From: Pseudo-nitzschia pungens | Taxonomy: Eukaryota > Bacillariophyta > Bacillariophyceae > Bacillariales > Bacillariaceae | Direction: 5' to 3' | Assembly (NCBI GenBank): GCA_037355855.1 | Contig: CM074761.1 | Location: 1,178,001 to 1,242,000 of the forward strand | DNA length: 64,000 bases | Shown: in pieces, positions 1 to 9,209 of the stretch | How the letters are laid out: every line of letters starts with the position of its first letter | Position numbering within the stretch: position 1 is the stretch's first letter | Translations under genes and position numbers: made by a program | The notes under the pieces: model-generated | Database searches by the model: none | What the model was told of the DNA's origin: nothing | What the model saw: the letters and a program-made list of their open reading frames with translations, nothing else

Positions 1-800
1 ACAAGAATGGCGAACTCACTGGAAGGTCGGAGTTAGTTGTAATGGTAAGGTTGCGAGGACGGGGATGACGATGATGTTGTTTGTGACGTCTAAAAACACA
101 ACATCTCGGGGCTTTTCATTTGGTGACATCTTCCATCAGGACGAGCCTTCTTTGACGTCGCGTGAGAGTAAAGATCACACATGATAGAACACCTTCATCA
201 TCCTCCGATACCGTACAGAACAAGTACCGGTACGTCTGGTAATACGACGAAGTAGTACTAATGATAGTGATAATATAATCATTCCGTAAAGTTGTTTTCC
301 GGTTTTAGAGTGATTGATCCGGAATGCAGGTAAAGGTAACTTACAAGTATGTACGGTACGGATTGCTGCTTCCGCGATCGATGACATGTGCTTTGATTGG
401 GGTTGTGACAGATTTTTTCTGTTCAATCAAAAGTGATGCTCGTGTTCTAGGATTACGATTGCATACGGTACTACATGATACAAGTTGAAAGTAGTAACCA
501 ACCTTTCGCTATCGTACGGTGATCATTCATTCCTGTACAAGTATTGTACGGTACATGCATCCATCCATCCATTCGAATTCATTCCGATTTGCATCGCCAT
601 CCATTCTTATCGTTGAGAGAGAGGAAGAGTACAGTACCGGTCCGTACTTCCATCACACGGTACAACAACAACAGCAGCAACAACAACAACAACAACAACA
701 AGCAGCACCCTGTTGCCCATGCCATCCATCCGAGTCGCATCGTTCTCACCGCGATCGATTCCAATCGAAACACAAATAGAACAGATCCATCGTCACCACG
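1..800. other. Intergenic / upstream of carrier gene
   Basis: I see no convincing gene here; short ORFs on both strands have no recognisable content. The segment holds two TGACGTC strings (84-90 and 153-159) and several GTACGGTAC-type palindromic strings. A CAA/CAG trinucleotide run lies just upstream of the carrier start and may sit in its 5' UTR. Confidence 0.6.
661..702 (+). repeat. (CAA)n/(CAG)n microsatellite
   Basis: A run of CAA triplets interrupted by CAG. It is open in more than one frame, which explains the polyglutamine and polyasparagine ORFs that cross it. It ends about 100 bp before the carrier start codon. Confidence 0.9.
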
Positions 801-2278
801 ATGCCGCCAACCGCCACCGCCAACGCAACCGAAAAGAGACCCCTGGGCCACACCCTGCTGGCCGGTGGCACCGCCGGCTTCGTCGAGTCGTCCGTTTGTC
901 ACCCGCTCGACACCGTCAAGACGAGGATGCAGCTGAGAAACAACCACGTCGAATCGGTGAGCCATCGACTCAGGCACTCGCTGGTGGAACCGGCCGTCCT
1001 TCGCGTCCGGCACTCGCTGGTGGAACCGGCCCTGCGCCTGCGAAACAAGCACTCGTTTGTGGAACCGGGACACCTGGTCCAACTCAGGCATCAACCTCGT
1101 CATCAAAGCCATCATCTCCATCATCTCCACCACCATCATTCCTATGCCGAGCCGTCGTTGATTCGCCCCGACGTTGTCAATGCCGCAAATGCTGCAAATA
1201 CCGCAAATGGCGGTGCGGCAACACACAACAGCACCAACACGCCCCAGTTGAAAGCCGGTGCCACCCGCAGCAAGGGTAGCAATGCCGCGGTCGCCTCCAA
1301 AACTCGGGTGGTTGACCCGGTTTCGGGGGCTCGTCCCGAGAGACCTTTTGCTGTTAACGCCGCCAACGCAAAGAATGCATCGCCATCGCCATCGACATCC
1401 TCATCGCCATCGACATCGGCATCGGCATCGACATCGACATCGACATCGACATCGACATCGACATCGACAAAGCAGCCCGTCGCGCGAAACAGCAGTGCGG
1501 CAAAGTGCTGGTGGAACCTGCCGCAGCAACGCGACCGGCATCGACACCGACACCAGCATCGCAAACGGAACCCTTCCGCGATCCGTTCTTCTTCCAAGCG
1601 CACCTTTTTGTCGTCGAGCGCGCGAAGCCTCCCGAGATCCATCGCCGCGGAACCCGCGAGCCTTCCCGTGCATCGCCGCACCGCGCCGACGACCGCACGT
1701 GCTTTCGCCGGTCTCGGTTGCGGCAATCCCTCGGCTCGCGCGGCGCAAACGACCCACCCGGCATCCTTCTCGACGTCGTCCTCGTCCTCGTCGTCCTCGT
1801 CCTCGTCGGCGCCATCGTCGGGGCCAAGGAGTCCTTCGTCGCGGTGCGGGTGGTGGAATCCATATCCACCGAACCGCAAACCGCGCCGAACGACCGCTAC
1901 GAGCACCGCCGATGCCTCGAATCGTTCCTTTCAAACGCGAAGAGTGCCGATGGGTCCGCTCTCCAACAGCATCAGCGGCAGCACCAGCCGCAGTAGCAAA
2001 ACAGCAACAAACGCGTGCCGAACGACGAGTCGCGCGGCATCGGCATCATCATCGGCATCGGCATCGGCAACCATCGGGCACCCGCCGGCTGCGAGGGCCG
2101 GCGGTGGCAGCGGTGCTGCCTCGGGTAGCGCCTTGGTTGCGAATTCCAAAGCGTGGTGGAACTGGCACAAACACCTGCCCTCGACCATTGCGGGTCGGGG
2201 ACAATCGTCGAAATCGGCGGTCTGGTGGCAACCCATGAACGAGACCTACGGTCGTCGAACGCACGCGACCCTCGCCAA

Positions 2279-2312
<34 letters not shown>

Positions 2313-3392
2313 GTGAATGACATCAAACTGAATGCTCACAAGCCAACCAGCGTCGCGATCCGAAAAGGACCGCTGGGTCCGATCCAAACGGCTCGAAGAA
2401 TCATACAAAAGGAGGGATTTCTCAGCTTGTACAAGGGACTGAGTGCCGTTTATGTTGGTGAGTGCCGTTGAACCAAAACTGGATACAGCCGTCATACGAA
2501 TCATGCGCTACTTTCATCATCGTCCAACGTAACACCACCATACTGGACATGACGCCCCAACAACGATACGACATCTTACATCGTTACTTCATTATTCATT
2601 CATTCTTTCTTTCTATTGCTTTTTGATCCCGCGCCAAGGAATAATCCCGAAAATGGCGATTCGGTTCGTTTCGTTCGAACACTACAGGGACCGGATCGAG
2701 ACGCATTCGTCGCTGAGCACCGGGGGCACCAATTTTGCGGCCGGCTTGCTGACGGGTCTGACCGAGGCCGTGCTGATCGTGACGCCGGCGGACGTCTGCA
2801 AGATCCGGATGCAATCGCAGCGGCACTCGTTGCTGGACCCGCTCGAAGCCAACACCCGAAAGTACGGGAACGTGGTGCAGACGGCTTTCACGATCGTTCG
2901 GGAGGAGGGTTCCGGCGCGCTGTACAAGGGCGTCGTGCCCACGATGTTGCGCCAGGGCTGCAACCAGGCCGTAAACTTTACGGCCTACAACGCAATGAAG
3001 AGTTTTTGGTTGGAACGACAGCGACGGGACTATTGTTTGCGATCCAACGATAGCGAGAACGAGGGAGCGGGCCGCGCGAATGCGATCGCCGGGACCGCAC
3101 GAGCAATTGTCGGGTGCGATGAGCCTGCTGATTGGTGGTCTGTCCGGAGCGATGGGTCCGGTAGTGAACAATCCGCTGGATGTTGTAAAGACGCGATTGC
3201 AGAAGCAGAACATTGCCAAGAACGCAAGCACGCCACCGAAATACACCGGATTGGTGCAAGGCCTGTTTCCGAATAGCAAACGAGGAAGGCGCCGGTGCCC
3301 TGTGGAAAGGAATCACGCCGAGATTGATGAGAATTGTCCCCGGGCAGGCGATTACCTTCACAACCTATGAGGCGGTTTGTCGATGGTTGTAA
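801..3392 (+). CDS. Mitochondrial carrier, SFC1-like succinate/fumarate transporter (giant insertion, two frame breaks)
   Basis: SLC25-family inner-membrane carrier. Exon 1 begins with a typical first repeat (LLAGGTAGFVESSVCHPLD, then TVKTRMQ) carrying the PxD/ExxK/R signature. It resumes at GPIQTARRIIQKEG and splices at a GTGAGT (intron 2458-2638, phase 1) into GIIPKMAIRF. Exon 2 has the second repeat (TEAVLIVTPADVCKIRMQ) and third (LSGAMGPVVNNPLDVVKTR, then GITPRLMRIVPGQAITFT). The order and the GIIPKMAIRF and NNPLD signatures match yeast Sfc1. About 462 residues of low-complexity sequence interrupt matrix loop 1 (957-2342). The frame breaks twice: in the linker between about 3010 and 3110, and near 3268, where removing one base of TTCC restores RIANEEGAGALWKG up to the stop at 3390-3392. 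It is either a pseudogene or a real gene with assembly indels; conservation on both sides favours the latter. Confidence 0.8.
957..2342 (+). other. Stop-free 1386-nt insertion in the carrier gene, possible exitron/intron
   Basis: The segment starts with GTGAGC and ends with ACAAG, is exactly 462 codons, and sits in phase 0 at both ends. Removing it would give a carrier of normal size. Its content is low complexity: three copies of a unit around TCGCTGGTGGAACC (about 969-1070), an ACATCG hexamer run (about 1390-1470), TCG runs (about 1780-1815) and AGC runs (2278-2310). The string TGGTGGAA recurs in different reading frames, giving SLVEP, CWWNLP and AWWNWH. This looks more like DNA-level repeat growth than protein selection. 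The 3' end lacks a clear pyrimidine tract, which weakens the intron reading. Confidence 0.5.
1388..1470 (+). repeat. (CATCGA)n hexamer repeat
   Basis: Tandem hexamers inside the carrier insertion. The run is open in several frames, so it yields Ser-Thr and His-Arg repeats on the plus strand and Asp-Val or Met-Ser repeats on the minus strand. Confidence 0.9.
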
Positions 3393-4655
3393 GAACCACA
3401 CGCACGCGCTTCTTCGGTTCCGTCGGGAGTGACGACCGTGTCTTTCTGTCGAAGATTCGAACGGGTGAGGTTGAATCTCATCTTTAACCAATTACATAGT
3501 CATTGTGAACGAATGCCTTTTTTTAAAAAAAATAATGTTAATTGCTTTCGTTTTTTGGGTATTGTAAGCGTTTCAACAACAGTGACAAGAACATTTGCAA
3601 CTTCCATTCGAAACGATATAGGTTTACTTGGTACAAGTACTTTTTCGGTTGGTACGGTTCCAGCGTGATCCAATCGAAGCGAAACATGCTTCGAGTACGG
3701 ACTGCACATCGCCGTCGAGAAGGAGCAGTCCACTGGGCCAATATCCGGAGCTTTCTTTTTCGAGGTGTCTCGAGCGTGTGCGGCAAAAGCCAATCGCAGT
3801 CGTATCCAGTTTGATGAAGCCATTGGTTGACCAATTATTTCGTGCACCAACCTGTTGGTTCTTTGAGCATTTAGTCATTTGCTTTCATGAACGGTCGATA
3901 GATACATAGAACACGACGGACAGGTATACAGCTGCAAAAGCTTTAGCCCGCGCGGTGATTCGGTTCTCCCTGAATAATGCACATCGCGATATAGCAGCAT
4001 GTCTATGTTCCTTTTTTGGAGAAACGCTAACACACGAGTTACCTACAACCGTCAATCTTCTGTAATGCGCTTCTAACTACCAAGGGAAGACGACTACAGA
4101 CCCTGTTCGAGTACTGGAGCGCGTTCGATTGCTGAGATCACCCTCTCCCAAATTCCTCGGTTGAGCTTACTTCGAGTACACAAACCGCTGACTCTACGAG
4201 AACAACTGGTGACATCTCACTACCGGCTTCCCCTTGCGAATCACCAAAGTTTGACTTACCCTGTTGGTTAACAATGGAGGAGCCAACAGTGAGAGTTGCT
4301 TTACCAGGCTCTTCTCATGAAAGACAATACATGAAGCTGGCGCATGAAAAAAACTGATGCAACCGCTCTGAATTAGAGGAAAAACACATCGTGCAAGAAG
4401 GCATGAGGATGTCCTATGCGCTCGATGAGATCGATGGTGGTACATGATGTCACAAAAACTGATACACATAGTCAAGAGGTTATTAGTATTACTGCTGTAA
4501 CTTGCAATATCATCGGTGGATAAGCGCCAGCAATAAGCTAAGTGTTATTACTATTGACTTTTGATTAGTACTAGCACTATTAGTACTACTATTATTATTC
4601 CTCCTGCAGGCACTTCGTATTATTGATATTCTTCTTGCTTACCGGTAGTATGTTG
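3393..4655. other. Intergenic, nothing recognised
   Basis: About 1.26 kb of mixed composition. Several ORFs of 80-150 codons overlap in both directions around 3430-3910, but none shows a family signature or consistent codon use. I see no RNA gene. Confidence 0.6.
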
Positions 4656-5382
4656 TAAAGCACGACGCCGCCCGGTCAACGGCACCGAACAGCAGCGCGC
4701 TGCGCCTGCTCCCGACCACCATCCGCAGCAGGTACCGTCCCCGGGATACGAGTTCCTGGGGCGGGAGCGTCCACTACTCCAACAAGAAAGGAGGGCGGTG
4801 ACGGTCTCTACCACCTGTACCCGGCCGAGACCACCTACCGCTGCGGCCTGACGGTCTGGCAGACCAATTCCAGGGTCGTCCATGCCACCTCCAAGACGCT
4901 CGAGGGTCCTTACCAGTTTCGCGACGAGGTTCTGGGCGTCTGGAGCCACAAAACCCGCAGCTTCTGCGAGTTCCGGTCGCGGTCCCAGTTCCCGCAAACA
5001 ATACAAACCGGAAGGACAACCGCACGGTCCTCCTCCTGCTACTGCTGCTGCTCCTGTTGGCCAGATAAGGCAACGGTCCGCACGGGACCGGAATGCAGGG
5101 ATCTCCCAGACCTGCGGGCCGACCGGGTGCTGCTCCCACGAGACGAGTCCCCGCGGGATCCACCAGGGACACCCCTGCCCCGAGAGGGGGACCTGGCCGC
5201 CCCCGGATCCCCCCGATCCTTGGGCCCGCAACCCGCTGGGAAGGTACCAAAACGTCACCGTGGTGGTCTCGCCCAGTGGATCTCCTCCCAACGGGCCGTG
5301 GGTGCCCGCCGTGCTGCCATTGATTGAGAGTGAACACGAATTGTCCCACCGGTACCGTACACACCGATGGGTGTGGTATTGA
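4656..5382 (+). pseudogene. Decayed glycoside-hydrolase-like (GH43-type beta-propeller) gene
   Basis: A GC-rich island between AT-rich flanks encodes conserved-looking fragments in different plus-strand frames. Around 4700-4795 one frame reads RDTSSWGGSVHYSNKKGG. After a one-base shift near 4793 another reads DGLYHLYPAETTYRCGL, then TVWQTNSRVVHATSK and EGPY. A second shift in the AAAA run near 4944 restores SHNPQLLR, which then hits a stop. Far downstream (about 5230-5320) a third frame gives NPLGRYQNVTVVVSPS and NGPWVP. Blocks of the type WGGSV, DGLYH and HATS with GPY are typical of five-bladed-propeller glycosidase-like proteins in my memory, so the family call is tentative. At least three frame changes and an internal stop argue for a pseudogene, unless introns or assembly errors explain them. 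Confidence 0.5.
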
Positions 5383-5902
5383 CTGGCAACGAAAAACGAA
5401 ATAAGGACGGAGGGATCGTTGGGTCTGATCCTCGACGAGAAATCCATCAGCAAAAGGATTTTAGATTTTAGGTCGTGATTTTTTGAGTCATATACGGGAC
5501 TGGATTCTTCTCCTTATTACTTACCATATTCTATGAGAAATAGGCTCCTACCCTATGAACATAATAGTACAAGTTCCAGCAAACAGCTCGAATCCGACCA
5601 TCTGAACGATCTCAAAACTCAAAAGTACAGAAAGAATTTCTCCCATTTTTCGTTCTTCTCTCCATGACAATGAACACAAGTGCACTGACGATGAAAACCG
5701 CATGTGGAAACTTTGGTGATTGCTTTCCCAACCGGCCTTTCTACAGCTTGCAATCTATCTATTGAGAGATTATTGTTCCTACTAAGCGTTCTTGATCACA
5801 AGAATACGAGCCCCAATGAAAGGTTCAATCAGAGGAGACTCCAAACGACATTATCGGCATCGGCATCGGGAACGTGGATACATTGCCGTTCAAAATCTGT
5901 CG
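5383..5902. other. Intergenic, upstream of TraB-like gene
   Basis: AT-rich stretch; the TraB reading frame is open upstream to 5792, but that part looks non-coding (His-Arg run) and precedes the likely signal peptide. No other feature seen. Confidence 0.5.
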
Positions 5903-7649
5903 ATGCGATTGTTGCTGTATTCGATAATATACTTGGTTTTGGGAGGTGCATCGATTGGAAGGATTGTATGCAAGGCATTTCCCCTGAAGAAATCCAGCCT
6001 CGAGAGAACGGAAGCGAAAGAGAAAACGGCACCTATCGGTCTGAAATCATTCGTTGCCTCGTCGAAATCGTCGATTTCTTCCCCGTCGTGCATCGGCCGC
6101 CTTTCGGCTCCCAATCAAAAAATATTTCGAGTCAACAATGACTCGAGTTTGACAATGAATGTGAACTACCATGTGGTCGGAACGTCCCATTTTCGTTGCG
6201 AGTCGTACAAAGAAGTGTCCGATTTGATCCGTCGAGTCAATCCCGACGGCGTTGTGATCGAACTCGATCCCGAGCGATTGCTGAGATTGACTCTCGACGA
6301 CGCATCTGTGAGATCCACAGCAGCAAGAATGGACGCGAGGGTGGATGGGATGGGATTGATCGGCGAGCGGATGGTTTGGTGGAGATTTTCTATCGGCTAT
6401 CGAAACCTCAAAGGAATTGGACATTCCCATATTTTTGGGAGACGAGTATCCAATGGAAACGAAACAGAGATTTATCGACACCATGCTCGATGTCGACTCG
6501 TACAATCCACGGAAACTTTTGGAGGCGGCACGGTCGATGTTTCGAGCCCGATTCGATCGCACCACAAACGCTAATCCCGAGATCCTTTTGGTAGACCTTG
6601 TTGGTACCTTTCTCGAGGATCCCCGTAAGCTGCTGCCACTCGCAGCGACGTTGAGCCTGCCATTTCTGACGGTGGTCTCCGCAATTCTTTTTGATACTAC
6701 GGCAGCAACGGCAACCGAAGTTCCGCCAAGCGATGGTCTGGTGCTGGATTATTTCTTCGAGGTGTTGGCGACCTTCCTCTCGTTGCTCATCTCGTTTTTT
6801 GCTTCGTGCAAGGTCTTCAACAATCTCATCGCGGACCGCGATGTTGTTGTAGCTTCCAATATACAGCGTGCAGCAACAACCGTGGCGTTGTTGAAGTCCA
6901 ACCAACTCATCCGGAAACGATGGACATTTTCTGTGAGCGGAAATGGAGATGGTTGTGAAGCTGAACAGATGCTATCCGGAAACCCGAGTGTATCGGTACC
7001 GGAGGGGACTCCTTTGTTTACTCTCAAAAACCCACTCGAGAAAAACGCGATAAGGAATCTCAATCTATTCGAACCAAGGTGGTTGAAAATGATTGATCGG
7101 CTATTGCTCTCGAACCCGCTACAAGAACAACAACACCTAAACGAAGGAGCATTGAGCGCGGACACCAATCCCACTGCTTCCGTCGGTACCGAGGAGCGAA
7201 TCATAGGGTGTGTTACGTGCACAAACAAATTCTATAGCGCCATCAATGTCGCCGAAAAATCCCAAACCAGTAATCCAGCCTCGTTTGTAGAGGGTCGTTA
7301 TGCCGACGTTATCTTTCACCGTAGAGGACGGTTCGGTGAATTGAACAGCGTCACGGAAGGGTCACGTCCGTCCGGTGCGCGGAAAGTGGCGGCGAAGATC
7401 GTAGGAAAAGATTCCTTCGATTTATCGTCGTCCATCGATAGTGACGGTAATGATAGGATTTCGGTGACCCCGGAGGGCTATTTGACGGCGTCGAACCTAA
7501 TACCGATAGACGAAGATGAGAATTCCATCACCATCAAAACAAAGAACATTCCTGATGAAATCAATATCGTAGTTGTGGTGGGACTCCTTCACGCCAACGG
7601 AGTCCTTGAATACCTTTCGAGATCCCATGATAGAACAACTACGATATGA
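5903..7649 (+). CDS. TraB/PrgY-family protein, plastid-type leader, one frame break
   Basis: I place the start at the second in-frame ATG because it opens a hydrophobic signal peptide (MRLLLYSIIYLVLG), followed by CKAF and a basic, Ser-rich segment. This resembles the diatom bipartite plastid leader, with Phe after the cleavage site. The TraB core begins at VVGTSHF (GxxH about residues 93-96) and VVIELDPERL. The frame breaks between about 6340 and 6368; frame 0 then gives GGDFLSAIETSKEL and DIPIFLGDEYP. Two membrane segments follow (about 6650-6720 and 6740-6810). Then comes an insert with LFTLKNPL and NLFEPRWLKMID, resembling the start of a LON substrate-binding domain. The second GxxH motif (GLLHANG) lies near the C-terminus. 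TraB relatives include Tiki-type metalloproteases and membrane-associated regulators; the function here is unknown. Confidence 0.72.
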
Positions 7650-9209
7650 AAACGATGCACGAAAGGTCATGATTAACTTTGGTTTCAAGCGGGCTGCGCG
7701 ATGTTTCAAATCACCCGTCATAGAACGTAATGGCAAGCAAAACGCAAAGCAAATCCTTATCGAATTGGGAGAAAGGGCAAAGATGGAACTCTGAAGATGC
7801 CACAAAACATCATTGATTTACAATCAAAATATTCTTTGGATTATAGGTGCTTCAGTTTTCCGACTCAAGTATCGCTACACAGCAGGAAAATTCATTTATT
7901 CACATTTTGATTGTGACGATTGTGGCAATTGTGACACAGACAAAAACGAACGACAGAAAAACCGAATAACTACCTTATATTCCAGTAAATCTTCTCTGCA
8001 TCAGTTCACAGCATTCTACGAAAGCAGATAAACCGAAACAAAGCAATGACAGCATGCTCTCCTTGTTAAAAGCCAAGATGTTCCCAATGATTGAGATTGC
8101 TAACCATTTCTTACAACATGGTATCACCACACGAGACCCTAGCTACTGAAACCGACTTCGAAATTGGAATCGATGCAATGCCCCTCTAGGCTTATGAAAC
8201 ACTTATCTTCTGAAAATGAAATTTCTGATGAAGAACAACAATTTCCATCATGAAGAGTAATGATGATATAATAATTTCTACTATCAATACTTCGTAATAC
8301 CGTACCCTACTTCGTTCATGCTTCGCAATAATGAAAAGCGTCTCAGAATGTTTTAATTGCAGTAATTTTTCAAATTCTGAGATGGCGCTTTATTCAGCCA
8401 GAAGGGCTTCATTTCCGATCACATACCGTAGTCCTACCGGTAGAAGTACAATACGGTGTTGGTCATGGTGAAGCGCGTTCTCAGAACTTAGGTCGTGTTT
8501 TTTGAATATTCGAATGGACTTCTTGTACTCGGTTACTCGTACCGGTACTGTGTTGCCACATACCGCTAATTACTCTTACGAGCATTCGAATGACTTTCGT
8601 ATTTCGTACGGTAGTTGTGCTTATTATCTGTTCTGAGTACGAAGTATTTCGTACGGTACGAGTACCTTAGTTGTGCATAATCTGTGGAGGATGACGAAGA
8701 CTTTGTCACGATCCGCCGCTCACTAAGGTGGCGTTAGACGGTTATTATTATTAGCGGTTCATATCGGTATGTACTTTCATAAATATCGCCAAAAGTTTTC
8801 ATTTTTAGCAGGTACTATGACGATGTCTAATGCAATAAAAGTACCGTACTCATTCGTGCTTGCTCGATCTTGCCAATCTTGCCAAAGGTGCAAGTACGAA
8901 GAAAATTAAGGTTACGAGCAATTGGAATCAATCAATTCGGAAGTCGATTGTTCCTGCCATCACCACAATCTCTTACCGTGCAAGTACGAGTATCAACGAT
9001 CTCTTAATTAAACCACTGTTCACCCACTTTTTTCTCATAAATTTAAAAACGTTCAATCAAAAGATACTGAGTCTTTTGTAGACAATCTGACGAAAACACC
9101 AAACAAACTATACAGTCAACTCCTATCTCGGAAAGGAAACGTAGAAAGAAATATTCGTGCGGTATTAAATACCTTCGGGAAAATAAGAATTGTTCAACTC
9201 GGGGGCCAG
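7650..9209. other. Long intergenic region with GTAC/CGTACGGTACG strings
   Basis: About 1.56 kb, AT-rich, with dense palindromic strings such as CGTACGGTACG and TACGAGTAC between 8290 and 8860. Short ORFs (7813, 8860) lack any signature. The last few hundred bases are presumably the promoter and 5' UTR of the next gene. Confidence 0.55.

Noticed and set aside
84..159. Two TGACGTC strings as CO2/cAMP-responsive elements
   Set aside because: Only two short matches, 650 bp or more from the next gene start; too weak to call.
1142..1906. Minus-strand ORFs with Asp-Val and Met-Ser runs
   Set aside because: Shadows of the hexamer repeat in the carrier insertion, which is open in nearly all frames.
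4620..5453. 277-codon minus-strand ORF
   Set aside because: Gly/Pro/Arg-rich shadow in a GC-rich island; the plus strand shows recognisable enzyme blocks instead.
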